From positions 23,674-87,673 of the forward strand of contig JAHJEG010000001.1 of NCBI GenBank assembly GCA_018825665.1: a DNA stretch of 64,000 nt, given 5' to 3'. The position numbers were made by a program, and so were the translations under genes. This DNA is from a bacterium. GTDB taxonomy: Bacteria; Campylobacterota; Campylobacteria; Campylobacterales; Sulfurimonadaceae. How positions within the stretch are numbered: the stretch's first letter is position 1; each line of letters starts with the position of its first letter. Shown piece by piece: positions 22,939 through 31,093 of the stretch. Under the pieces are notes generated by a model. It was not told the origin of the DNA. It saw only the letters and a program-made list of their open reading frames with translations, and made no database searches.

Positions 22939-24840
22939 TTATTTTATACCAGGTATTCCGCTGATATATCCAAATGGAGCGTTGAATTTATCTATTTTTC
23001 CCTCTACGGCATTTTTTACACTATCGGGTGTCGTCTTGGTAAAGTCGGCCAAATGTTGTGCATTACTCATGATATACGCATGTCCGTTCTCATTGTCAAC
23101 TACCTGCAAGCCTGTAGCCTCTGCACCCGCCGGCAAAGACAAGATACGTGAAAGCTTCAGAGTATCTACATTGTACGCCCATACAAAGTTATTCGTATGC
23201 GTCCCGCTATCCTCACCGATAAAGAGTGTACGCATTTTGTCTGAGAAGAAAACATTATCGGTATTTGCTATCTTGTCAACCGAACATGTATTACCGTTTG
23301 CATCCGTTGCTATCTCCTCGCCTAAGAGTCCCGATGGCACATGCATACTTGTAGCTACAAGGTCAGAGGCAATCATATTTCCGTTGATATCTTTTTGCCC
23401 TGCGCTCAGAGATATCTCATACGTACCGCCACAGTTGTTTTTGGCGACTTTGATATGATCTATCTCAAAAGATCCGTCTTCCTTCATACCCTTGTCAATA
23501 TAACTCATAGCCATATAAAGCTTCTTATCCTGAGCGTTATACGCTACACCTTCCATCTTATTCCACTCCGTCGTCGCACCAAGCCATGCTGCATAACGTC
23601 TAGGCTCTAGAGCAGAGGCTACATCATCCATCCCATCGACAAGTCTCAAGTATTCCGTACTTGTGCTTCCTGCTTTTAGAGCCTTGTATCCGGCTGGTAA
23701 AGTCCCGTTATAATCCGCAGGAGCAATATATTCAAAAATATCAGAGAATGTGTATATATCTTTGTACGATGCTACTTCTGCATTACTGTGGTGGCCAAGC
23801 TTCATCCATGTCAGGTACGCAGAACCGCCGTCCGTACTCCCTGGCGTGCTTGTCTGATTCCATTTTGCCGCATAGAGCGTTCCCGCACTTAAATCATTCG
23901 CTTTATCCGCAACATACATAAACATACCGACATTGCTTCCGTCATCTCCAAAATAAGCCGTTTTCCCGTCATCAAGCACCTTGGCCATCTCCCAAGTACC
24001 TTTCCCCATAGAGTAGTGTTTTGTAATTGTAGTGGATGCATCACTTTTGACTTCAACTTCAGTGATATAACCGTAGTCATAGGCTTTAGCCGTTTTCGTA
24101 TTGTCAAAATACACTTCAGTCAATGCCTTGATTCCGGCTTCTGCACTTGCCAGGCTTGAACCGTTGCTTGCAGTGTAATACAGATCGTAATCTTCTTCGC
24201 TTCCCAAGTGTGTATTCCATGGTGTCTGAGAACCAAAACACGGTATCCATAATCCGTTTACACTTGAGAAATCAATCGCTTTTTGCTCACTCGCAATAAG
24301 CTTGCCGTCTGCATCCTGCTCTATGGATGTCAAAAGCATACTCATAGGCATTCTTGAATACCATGACGGGTAACTATAGGCCTTTGAGCCGTCGCTTAAT
24401 ATCCAGTCATATTCAAGATGCGATACCAAGAACAGCTTGCCGCCTACATTCAAGAGTGAGTTTGAATCCGGAGTCTCAGCAAGTACAGGCTCATTCATCG
24501 GATCCAATACAGGTTCCATCTTGTAGTTATAAATCTGTCCTGCCTGATAAGGATTCGTACCAACCTTGTCTTTTACATTAAATAATGTAGTGTACGAAAG
24601 GTTATGCTCTGTGTATTCGGTTTCTGAAGTATATACACGTACTTTTGCATTCGAATAAGCACTGGACATCTCATCTGCACTCGAAGGTGCAGACATCCCT
24701 ATAAATTCTACTTTCGTAGCTTCAACGCCGGCTGCAACAGCCGTAGTGTTACTATCTGTAGTGCTATCATCGTTTGCACAACCAACAAAACTAACTGCAA
24801 GTGCAGCTGCTGCTGCTAGAGAGATCCATACATTCTTCAT
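22939..24840 (-). CDS. phoX: PhoX-type alkaline phosphatase family protein (DUF839), lipoprotein
   Basis: A 633-residue secreted protein of the PhoX/DUF839 family, calcium- and iron-dependent phosphatases that release phosphate from organic esters. The signal peptide MKNVWISLAAAAALAVSFVGC ends in a lipobox-like Cys. Family stretches include SNSLLNVGGKLFLVSHLEYDW, DDGSNVGMFMYVADK, GATTEWNKMEGVAYNAQDKKL and FIGEDSGTHTNNFVWAY, the last resembling the metal-site Glu region. A triple 11-bp direct repeat of Pho-box type lies 42-74 bp upstream, with a TAGAAT -10 next to it, so induction by phosphate limitation is likely. It is divergent from the ornithine-lipid synthase gene, also a phosphate-starvation function. 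Confidence 0.82.
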   Translation of the reverse strand: MKNVWISLAAAAALAVSFVGCANDDSTTDSNTTAVAAGVEATKVEFIGMSAPSSADEMSSAYSNAKVRVYTSETEYTEHNLSYTTLFNVKDKVGTNPYQAGQIYNYKMEPVLDPMNEPVLAETPDSNSLLNVGGKLFLVSHLEYDWILSDGSKAYSYPSWYSRMPMSMLLTSIEQDADGKLIASEQKAIDFSSVNGLWIPCFGSQTPWNTHLGSEEDYDLYYTASNGSSLASAEAGIKALTEVYFDNTKTAKAYDYGYITEVEVKSDASTTITKHYSMGKGTWEMAKVLDDGKTAYFGDDGSNVGMFMYVADKANDLSAGTLYAAKWNQTSTPGSTDGGSAYLTWMKLGHHSNAEVASYKDIYTFSDIFEYIAPADYNGTLPAGYKALKAGSTSTEYLRLVDGMDDVASALEPRRYAAWLGATTEWNKMEGVAYNAQDKKLYMAMSYIDKGMKEDGSFEIDHIKVAKNNCGGTYEISLSAGQKDINGNMIASDLVATSMHVPSGLLGEEIATDANGNTCSVDKIANTDNVFFSDKMRTLFIGEDSGTHTNNFVWAYNVDTLKLSRILSLPAGAEATGLQVVDNENGHAYIMSNAQHLADFTKTTPDSVKNAVEGKIDKFNAPFGYISGIPGIK

Positions 24841-24871
24841 CTTTTTTTAATCCTTGTTATTTGATGCCGGA

Positions 24872-24877
24872 ATTCTA
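24872..24877 (-). promoter_or_regulatory. -10 box of phoX
   Basis: TAGAAT on the minus strand, 4 bp past the last Pho-box-like repeat, the spacing of E. coli Pho promoters, where the Pho box takes the place of the -35. Confidence 0.5.
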
Positions 24878-24881
24878 TTTT

Positions 24882-24914
24882 GGCTTTATTACCTCTTTGT
24901 TACATTTTTATCAC
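24882..24914 (-). promoter_or_regulatory. Pho-box-like triple direct repeat upstream of phoX
   Basis: On the minus strand three 11-bp units follow each other without gap: GTGATAAAAAT, GTAACAAAGAG and GTAATAAAGCC. The 11-bp period, and TGTGATAAAA against the E. coli half-site CTGTCATAAAA, match PhoB binding sites. The regulator itself is not in the window. Confidence 0.6.
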
Positions 24915-24928
24915 ATTTGTATTGCTCA

Positions 24929-24962
24929 CGGTTACCGTTGAGATACAGCACTCTAACGGTAA
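24929..24962. promoter_or_regulatory. ACGGT inverted repeats in the phoX-olsF gap
   Basis: ACGGT-T-ACCGT (24929-24939) is palindromic, and its right half TTACCGTT is repeated inverted at 24955-24962. It sits between the two Pho-like boxes. It may be an operator for a second regulator; nothing further can be said. Confidence 0.35.
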
Positions 24963-24979
24963 TGAAGCTGTAATAATTT
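24958..24979 (+). promoter_or_regulatory. Pho-box-like double repeat upstream of olsF
   Basis: Two 11-bp units, GGTAATGAAGC and TGTAATAATTT; the first differs by one base from GGTAATAAAGC in the phoX box on the other strand. A TACTAT -10 follows at 24985-24990, 5 bp further, the same geometry as at phoX. Confidence 0.55.
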
Positions 24980-25017
24980 GAGAGTACTATCCCAAAAATA
25001 ACTTACAGGACACCTTT

Positions 25018-26742
25018 ATGATAGATGTAGAAAAAGAGATTTTTTCTAAGTTTCCAAAATTGCAAAAAAACAAACTCGTAAGAGATACGATCTCCAAATT
25101 TGCAAAGTCGATTATTCACCAGGATGAGATCAACAAGGCCCTAAACGAGATCCAACACCTGAGCGGTTTTGAGTTTGTAGATGCCGTAATGGATTACTTT
25201 GATTTTGATTTCAAGGTGAGTCAGAACAGTTTGCAGAACATCCCCTCATCGGGAAAAGTAGTCATAATCGCAAACCACCCTCTTGGAGGATTGGACGGAA
25301 TAGCTATTTTGAAGCTTGTCGGAAAAGTACGACAGGATGTAAAGATAATCGCCAATGATTTTTTAAACGGATTTGATGGGCTCAAGCCTCTTATGCTGAG
25401 CATAGACAATTTCAAAACCAGACAGACAAAAGAATCTCTCAGCAATATTTATGAAGCACTCAACAATGAGCAGGCTGTGATTATCTTTCCAAGCGGTGAA
25501 GTCAGCAGAATGTCCCCTACAGGGGTCAAAGACAAATTTTGGCATAAAGGATTTCTAAAATTCGCATCCAGGACATCTTCGCCTATTCTGCCGATTTACA
25601 TAGATGCAAAAAATTCAAAACGATTCTATTCCATCTCGGCGATAAACAAAAAACTCTCTACTCTGCTTCTCGCGGATGAGATGTTTAGACAAAAATCCAA
25701 ATCCATAGAGATGCATGTAGGCGAACTGATACCAAATGAAAATATTTTTCCAAAAGGGATAAAACAAAATGAGGTTGTAAACCTTTATAAAAAGCATTTG
25801 TACTCCATACCTAAAAAATACAGCTATTTTATAACCCAAAAGTCCATATCGCACCCGCAGGACAGACGCTATATCAAACAAGAGCTGAAGGAATCCACCC
25901 TGCTTGGAGAGACAAAAGACGGTAAAAAGATTTATCTGTATGAATGCAAAAAGGATTCGAAGGTTCTTTATGAGATAGGACGCTTACGAGAGATCTCTTT
26001 TAGAAAAGTGGGTGAGGGAACCAACAAAAAAAGAGATATCGACGTCTATGACACCTATTACAAGCATATCGTGCTTTGGGATGATGAAGAGCTTGAAATC
26101 GTAGGCGCCTACAGAATCGCAGAGGTAAAAGATATCATAAAAACGTATGGCATAAGCGGGCTCTACACCTCCACTCTTTTTACTTTTGGTGAAAAATTCG
26201 ACAAATATTTAGACGACTCCATAGAACTTGGCAGAAGTTTTGTACAGCCCAAATACTGGGGAAGCAGAGCCCTTGATTACTTATGGTTTGGTATAGGAGC
26301 CTACTTAAAACACAATCCGCAGATAAAATATATGTTCGGACCGGTTTCTCTGAGTGCTTCATACCAAAAAACAGCAAAAGATATAATCCTGTATTTTTAC
26401 GACAGTTACTACGGAAGCAAAAAAACGCTTGTTTTGCCGAAAATACCTTACAACTTCAAACAGGAGAGTGATTTGATACGAACTCTGAAACATGAATTCA
26501 GCGAAGGTGATTACAAAGCAAATTTCAAACTTTTAAAAAATATGCTCAGTACTTTCAATGTGACTGTGCCTACGCTCTACAAACAGTATGCAGACCTTTG
26601 TGAAGAGGGCGGAATCGAGTTTTGCGCCTATAATGTGGACAAAGATTTCTCGGACTGTGTTGACAGTTTTATCCTTGTAAAAATAGATAAGATAAAAGAA
26701 GCTCAAAGAAAAAGATATATAGACAACAATCTGGGTGCGTAA
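25018..26742 (+). CDS. olsF: Bifunctional ornithine-lipid synthase-like acyltransferase (OlsF type)
   Basis: A 574-residue two-domain protein. The N-terminal half is a PlsC-like O-acyltransferase with NHPLGGLD (residues 86-93, the NHx4D motif) and IFPSGEVSRM; the C-terminal half is a GNAT-like N-acyltransferase related to OlsB (about residues 300-470; RLREISFRKVGEGT, DDEELEIVGAYRIAE, ELGRSFVQPKYWGS). The order is that of OlsF, which makes ornithine lipid by acylating ornithine and then lyso-ornithine lipid. Ornithine lipids replace phospholipids when phosphate is scarce, which fits the Pho-box-like promoter and divergent phoX. AGGA lies 9 nt before the ATG. The gene ends at the repeat-made hairpin. 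Confidence 0.85.
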   Translation: MIDVEKEIFSKFPKLQKNKLVRDTISKFAKSIIHQDEINKALNEIQHLSGFEFVDAVMDYFDFDFKVSQNSLQNIPSSGKVVIIANHPLGGLDGIAILKLVGKVRQDVKIIANDFLNGFDGLKPLMLSIDNFKTRQTKESLSNIYEALNNEQAVIIFPSGEVSRMSPTGVKDKFWHKGFLKFASRTSSPILPIYIDAKNSKRFYSISAINKKLSTLLLADEMFRQKSKSIEMHVGELIPNENIFPKGIKQNEVVNLYKKHLYSIPKKYSYFITQKSISHPQDRRYIKQELKESTLLGETKDGKKIYLYECKKDSKVLYEIGRLREISFRKVGEGTNKKRDIDVYDTYYKHIVLWDDEELEIVGAYRIAEVKDIIKTYGISGLYTSTLFTFGEKFDKYLDDSIELGRSFVQPKYWGSRALDYLWFGIGAYLKHNPQIKYMFGPVSLSASYQKTAKDIILYFYDSYYGSKKTLVLPKIPYNFKQESDLIRTLKHEFSEGDYKANFKLLKNMLSTFNVTVPTLYKQYADLCEEGGIEFCAYNVDKDFSDCVDSFILVKIDKIKEAQRKRYIDNNLGA

Positions 26743-26771
26743 AATACTCAAATGATGCAAGCCGCCATCCC

Positions 26772-26781
26772 GGCATGTGGA
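26772..26781 (+). repeat. DUS-like 10-mer, copy 14 of 24 (intergenic, left arm)
   Basis: Exact GGCATGTGGA, left arm of the terminator hairpin. Confidence 0.85.
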
Positions 26782-26785
26782 ACTT

Positions 26786-26795
26786 TCCACATGCC
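26786..26795 (-). repeat. DUS-like 10-mer, copy 15 of 24 (intergenic, right arm)
   Basis: Exact GGCATGTGGA on the minus strand, right arm of the terminator hairpin. Confidence 0.85.
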
Positions 26796-26818
26796 GGGGG
26801 TATCACCACTGTCTTATT

Positions 26819-27640
26819 TTATTTGCGCGCCATAGGATGGCAAAACTCAACAGTCTCTTTTAGATCCTGCTTTTGGATATGTGTATAAATCTGCGTGCTT
26901 AAAAGCGAAGAGTGCCCTAAAAGTTCCTGCACGACTCTGAGGTCTGCACCTCCTCTTATAAGTGCCGTAGCATAGGAGTGGCGAAGAATGTGAGGAGAGA
27001 CTCCGAGGTATTTTTGGCATATCTTAAACGCGGATATCCGGCTCAGTCTTTCTCCCCTGTAATTACACCAGACAAAATCCTTTTCGTATTTAAACGCATT
27101 CAAATATGCATCGATCGCATCTCTTGCGACTTTTGCTATTGGGACAATCCGCTCTTTGTCGCCTTTTGCATGTCGTATATGAAGCCATTCTCCCTCTATG
27201 TCATCTCTGCCAAGGGCCAGACATTCGCTTATCCTTGCTCCCGTGGCATACAAAAATAATATCAAAGCATAATCACGAAGCCCTATCCAAGTACTTCTGT
27301 CTATACATTCAAGCGATTTTTGGATTTTTTCATGAGATAAGAATTTTGGCAGAAGTTTTGGTATTTTTGCAAATTTAAGCTTGGTCTTGTCGTCCGTAAA
27401 GCGGCTTTTATAGCAAAAATCAAAAAATGCATTTACTGAAGAAAGTTTTCTGTTGAGTGTTCGTTTATTGCCGTATTTGCAGAGAAAGGCTAAAACCGCT
27501 TTAGTGTCGAGCTGAATAAGACTCTTGTTCAGCTCGTTTTCTATCGCTGTAAGATCACTTTTGTAAGCCTCAACGCTTTTTTTGCTCAGTGCTCTTGTTA
27601 CACTGATATATTCCAAAAAAGCTTCAAGTTCTTTTGACAT
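26819..27640 (-). CDS. Xer-family tyrosine recombinase
   Basis: A 273-residue site-specific recombinase with the N-terminal SAM-like core-binding domain and a catalytic domain holding all active residues: Arg in ATGARISECL, Lys in HAKGDKER, His-x-x-Arg in SPHILRHSYATALIRGG, His in ELLGHSS and Tyr in STQIYTH. Length and composition are those of XerC/XerD that resolve chromosome dimers, not of phage integrases. Host-associated relatives use the divergent XerH with a single dif; whether this protein does the same is open. The ATG at 27640 overlaps the stop of the BamB-like gene by 3 bases (ATGA). Confidence 0.9.
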   Translation of the reverse strand: MSKELEAFLEYISVTRALSKKSVEAYKSDLTAIENELNKSLIQLDTKAVLAFLCKYGNKRTLNRKLSSVNAFFDFCYKSRFTDDKTKLKFAKIPKLLPKFLSHEKIQKSLECIDRSTWIGLRDYALILFLYATGARISECLALGRDDIEGEWLHIRHAKGDKERIVPIAKVARDAIDAYLNAFKYEKDFVWCNYRGERLSRISAFKICQKYLGVSPHILRHSYATALIRGGADLRVVQELLGHSSLLSTQIYTHIQKQDLKETVEFCHPMARK

Positions 27641-28635
27641 CACTCGACTGAGATATATGCATCGTCTATATAAAATTTCTTATCCGCTACAAAAATGTAT
27701 CCGTCTTTTATATCAACCTTATACACGCTGTAATTGAGCAAGTCTTTTGTTACTTCGATAAGATATCCCTCTTTTTCCAAAATAAACAGCTTTTCATTGT
27801 GGACGATCATTCCCAAAAAGTGTGCAAAAGGAAATTTAACCTTGGCATTTACCTGTAGATCTGGAGTCAAAGAGACTACTTCACCCTGCTTTGTGGCTAT
27901 ATAGATAGTCTTGTCGTCATAAGCAATATTTCTGGCTTCATAATTCACCCTAATCTCTTTCGAGGCCAAAGAAAGTATCTTATGTGCCGTAGCAGCGATA
28001 AGCTTCCCGTCAATCACATTAAAATATATCACATTGTTAAAATACTCTTCTGAGCTGACAATGATTGTTCTTAGTTTTTTCTTGAGTTTTGAATTGACGA
28101 TGACCACTTTTCCATCAAGCGTTAAGAACAGTACCAAATCATTCATAAAATACGGATTGACAATCCTTGAATCAACAACGATAGAGGCATTGCCCTGCTC
28201 TTTTAGAAGCAACTCTTTTGTAGATACGGAATAAAGCGCCATCTCATTGTCTCTAAAGAGTACGGCCAAGACATCATCCTTTACACTTGCGGCAGCTATA
28301 GTTTTTTTAAGCTCAAAATTCTCTTGCAAAGAACTGTCTGCGACAAAAGAAAGAGTCAGATTTCCATCAATGCTTGCACTGATAACCCAGCCGTCACTAT
28401 GGCCTATAAGTCTATAGTCCTTTTTCACGGTAACATCCAAAGGCTTGTCTTTTGAAAGAACCTTGGAGTTCTCCAAAAGAGCAACCGCAGAAGAGATATC
28501 CGCAACAGTCTCGTTGCTCTCTCCATAATGTGCCCATGCGGCTTTAACCTCTTTGGGTTCAAACACTTTTTTTGTACTGCATCCGCTCAAAAAGAAAATA
28601 GACAGAAGTGTAAAAAGTAAAAATAAAATTTTCAA
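27640..28635 (-). CDS. BamB-like beta-propeller lipoprotein
   Basis: A 331-residue lipoprotein (signal peptide and lipobox F-L-S-G-C, Cys near residue 19) followed by beta-strand repeats of PQQ/WD-like type, for example GHSDGWVISASIDGN, DDVLAVLFRDNEMALYSV, NDLVLFLTLDGKVVIVNS and DDKTIYIATKQGEVVSL. It lies 3 bp downstream of a YfgM-like gene, the same pairing as yfgM-bamB in E. coli, so a role in outer-membrane protein assembly is likely. Similarity is mainly structural, hence the guarded name. TTG start with GGAGTG 9 nt upstream. Confidence 0.75.
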   Translation of the reverse strand: MKILFLLFTLLSIFFLSGCSTKKVFEPKEVKAAWAHYGESNETVADISSAVALLENSKVLSKDKPLDVTVKKDYRLIGHSDGWVISASIDGNLTLSFVADSSLQENFELKKTIAAASVKDDVLAVLFRDNEMALYSVSTKELLLKEQGNASIVVDSRIVNPYFMNDLVLFLTLDGKVVIVNSKLKKKLRTIIVSSEEYFNNVIYFNVIDGKLIAATAHKILSLASKEIRVNYEARNIAYDDKTIYIATKQGEVVSLTPDLQVNAKVKFPFAHFLGMIVHNEKLFILEKEGYLIEVTKDLLNYSVYKVDIKDGYIFVADKKFYIDDAYISVE

Positions 28636-28638
28636 AAT

Positions 28639-29226
28639 TTATTTCACTCCGTAATGAAGTAACGCTTTTGCTATTTTACTCATTGAAGAATCTTCCGATA
28701 CCATTTGCAGTTTTTGATGTGCCTGATCCATTTTTTTCTCATGCATAAGAAGAACGGCACTCTGAACCAGGGCAAGGTCTTTATAGATCACGCCTTGTTT
28801 TGAAGCATAGTTATTCAAGGATTTGACATCTTTTGCCAGTTCATAAGAAGCGATATCGCCTATAATCAGAGCTTTTGAACCTGTAAGCTCTTTGAGCGTT
28901 ACCAGGTCTTTGTCTGCCACCGCTTTTGATAAAATCCAGACATCATAAAGTGTCGAACTTTGTGCTTTGAGTTCTGTAAGCGCCTGAGTATTGTTCGCAT
29001 CTTTCACAAGCGCTCCAAGAGCCGCATTTGCTGATGTTATTTTTGATTGTTTGTTTATATCATACGCTATATTCGCAGCTACGACCACAACAACCGCGAC
29101 CAAAGAACCTATCATAAGATTCTTGTATTTTTTAACGAATCTCTCCGTCATTACCGCTTTTTCAAAAAACTTTTCTTCAGAGTTCAACTCTTCTTTTACC
29201 ATACCTATGTTGTCTTTTAAGCTCAA
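28639..29226 (-). CDS. YfgM-like tetratricopeptide membrane protein
   Basis: A 195-residue protein with a cytoplasmic N-terminus (about 36 residues), one membrane helix (LMIGSLVAVVVVVAANIAYDI) and a periplasmic helical region with TPR-like pattern. This layout and the next-door BamB-like gene match YfgM, an ancillary SecYEG factor that works with periplasmic chaperones. TTG at 29226 is used, preceded by AAGGA. It is divergent from gatC over about 140 bp of AT-rich promoter DNA. Confidence 0.78.
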   Translation of the reverse strand: MSLKDNIGMVKEELNSEEKFFEKAVMTERFVKKYKNLMIGSLVAVVVVVAANIAYDINKQSKITSANAALGALVKDANNTQALTELKAQSSTLYDVWILSKAVADKDLVTLKELTGSKALIIGDIASYELAKDVKSLNNYASKQGVIYKDLALVQSAVLLMHEKKMDQAHQKLQMVSEDSSMSKIAKALLHYGVK

Positions 29227-29369
29227 AAATTTTCCTTAATTATATAAATTGTTTCAAAAAGTTTAAAATAATATCGCATACTTTGTTAAAGTTACATCAA
29301 ACACATTCGTAATATAAGTTTTTTTTGTTACAATCTTATACCAAATTAATATTTTTAGGACTTATATAT

Positions 29370-29660
29370 ATGCAAGTAGATGACGCACTATTAACCCGAC
29401 TTGAAAAATTGTCTTTTTTAAAAGTTTCAGATGATAAAAGAGAAGAGATAATCCATCAGCTATCCGAAATAGTCAGCTTTGTTGATAATTTAAGCGAACT
29501 AAATACAGACAATGTGGATGCTAAATTTGCGATGAGCGATGCTGCCACATTTGCAAGAGAAGATATCCCTTCCTGCGATACAAGTGTCAATGACGATATC
29601 TTAAAACATGCTCCGCTCAGCGGCGACCATTTCTTTATTGTTCCAAAGATCATAGAGTAG
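29370..29660 (+). CDS. gatC: Asp-tRNA(Asn)/Glu-tRNA(Gln) amidotransferase subunit C
   Basis: The 96-residue small subunit of GatCAB, which converts mischarged Glu-tRNA(Gln) and Asp-tRNA(Asn) to the amidated forms. Family residues seen are LLTRLEKLSFLKVSDD, IVSFVDNLSELNTDNVDA, REDIPSCDTS and the C-terminal HFFIVPKIIE. The start at 29370 is chosen because TTAGGA lies 9 nt upstream; the longer in-frame reading from 29325 adds unrelated residues. A TACAAT at 29329-29334 is a likely -10. gatA and gatB are not in the window. Confidence 0.92.
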   Translation: MQVDDALLTRLEKLSFLKVSDDKREEIIHQLSEIVSFVDNLSELNTDNVDAKFAMSDAATFAREDIPSCDTSVNDDILKHAPLSGDHFFIVPKIIE

Positions 29661-29663
29661 ACG

Positions 29664-30005
29664 ATGATACAGGTATATGGAATTAAAAACTGCGACAGCG
29701 TAAAAAAAGCTCTCTCATTTTTTAAAAATCATAAACTGGAGTATGAACTGCATGATTTTAAAACCGATAAGGTCTCCTCTGAGAAAATCTCTTCATGGCT
29801 CCGGCACGTACCGATAAAGACCCTTTTTAATTCAAGAAGTACGACTTACAGAGAATTAAAGCTAAAAGAGTTAGCTCTTGAGGACGAGGCCAAAGCACAA
29901 TGGCTCGCAAAAGAGAATATGCTCATCAAAAGACCTGTCATAGAATTTGACGATACCCTCGTCGTTGGATTTAATGAAGAGAACTATAAAGGATTGTTTT
30001 TATGA
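29664..30005 (+). CDS. ArsC/Spx family protein (YffB-like)
   Basis: A 113-residue thioredoxin-fold protein of the ArsC/Spx/YffB family: MIQVYGIKNCDSVKKALSFF has the active-site Cys10 followed by D-S-V, so there is no second Cys as in thioredoxins, and LIKRPVIEFDD is the conserved cis-Pro region. YffB-like members are poorly characterised and may reduce small thiol compounds. It starts 3 bp after gatC and overlaps pilT by 4 bp (ATGA). Confidence 0.88.
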   Translation: MIQVYGIKNCDSVKKALSFFKNHKLEYELHDFKTDKVSSEKISSWLRHVPIKTLFNSRSTTYRELKLKELALEDEAKAQWLAKENMLIKRPVIEFDDTLVVGFNEENYKGLFL

Positions 30006-31081
30006 GTGAAGAAGTAAGTGCTAAAAAAACTATAGATATTAAAAAACTTCTCAAGAGTGTTTTGGCGTATGGCTCTTCGGATTTGCACCTGGTAGTAGGA
30101 AGCGAGCCTCAGATACGTATCGATAAAGAATTAAGACCGCTCAACCTTGCCGTACTTTCATCAAAGGATGTCGAAGAGATGGCATATTCTCTCATAGAAG
30201 ACAAACAGAAGAAAGTATTTGAAGACAAGAACGAACTGGATTTTTCTTTTGAGCTTGAAAATATAGGACGTTTTAGAGCTAACTATTACAGAACAATACA
30301 CGGTATCGCCTGTGCATTTCGTATGATTCCAATCGAAATACCTACGCTTGACCAATATAACAACAATCCCATTTTTAAAGAACTTGTAAAAAAAGAAAAA
30401 GGTCTTATCCTTGTAACAGGACCGACAGGAAGCGGTAAATCTACAACTTTGGCATCTATGCTCCATGAGATAAACATGACAGAGAGACGACATATCATTA
30501 CCGTAGAAGACCCGGTTGAGTTTGTACACAAAAATATCAAATCACTCTTTTCACAAAGAGATGTCGGAAGCAGTACGGAATCTTTTGCGGCTGCACTCAA
30601 ATATGCACTAAGACAGGATCCGGACATCATCCTTATCGGGGAGATGAGGGATGCCGAGACTATCGGTGCCGCACTTACCGCTGCTGAAACGGGTCACCTT
30701 GTGTTTGGAACACTCCATACCAACTCTGCTCCTGGAACAATCAACCGTATCATTGACGTATTTGACGGAGAAGAACAGGCTCAGATAAGAGCACAACTCT
30801 CATCCTCGCTCGTCGCTGTAATATCCCAGTCTCTTATACCAAGAGTCGGCGGAGGAAAAGTTGCGACGCAAGAAGTGCTTATAACCAATCCGGCTGTTGC
30901 CAACCTCATAAGAGAGGATAAGGTTCACCAGATCTATTCCCAGATGCAGCTCAATCAAAAAGAAACGCATATGAGTACGCAGACTCAAGAGCTGATAGAA
31001 CTTCTGCAGAAAAAAAGCATCTCTAAAGAAAATGCCATCAAAAATTCAAACAGACCCGAAGAGCTTCAAAAGATGATATAA
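30002..31081 (+). CDS. pilT: Type IV pilus retraction ATPase
   Basis: A 359-residue hexameric ATPase that depolymerises type IV pili and so drives twitching and DNA uptake. Motifs: N-terminal SSDLHLVVGSEPQIRID, Walker A GPTGSGKST near residue 140, the Asp box TVEDPVEF, Walker B DPDIILIGEMRD, the His box TGHLVFGTLHTN, and the PilT signature AVANLIREDK in the C-terminal domain, in the AIRNLIRE position needed for retraction. It is the last gene of gatC-spx-pilT. Its presence makes natural competence plausible in this organism, which bears on the DUS-like repeats. Confidence 0.95.
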   Translation: MSEEVSAKKTIDIKKLLKSVLAYGSSDLHLVVGSEPQIRIDKELRPLNLAVLSSKDVEEMAYSLIEDKQKKVFEDKNELDFSFELENIGRFRANYYRTIHGIACAFRMIPIEIPTLDQYNNNPIFKELVKKEKGLILVTGPTGSGKSTTLASMLHEINMTERRHIITVEDPVEFVHKNIKSLFSQRDVGSSTESFAAALKYALRQDPDIILIGEMRDAETIGAALTAAETGHLVFGTLHTNSAPGTINRIIDVFDGEEQAQIRAQLSSSLVAVISQSLIPRVGGGKVATQEVLITNPAVANLIREDKVHQIYSQMQLNQKETHMSTQTQELIELLQKKSISKENAIKNSNRPEELQKMI

Positions 31082-31093
31082 GGTCTATAAAGA

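Larger units (their letters stand above)
26769..26798. terminator. Terminator built from an inverted pair of the DUS-like repeat
   Basis: CCCGGCATGTGGA and TCCACATGCCGGG form a perfect 13-bp stem with a 4-nt loop between the converging olsF and xer genes. The arms are the repeated 10-mer extended by CCC/GGG. Confidence 0.75.
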
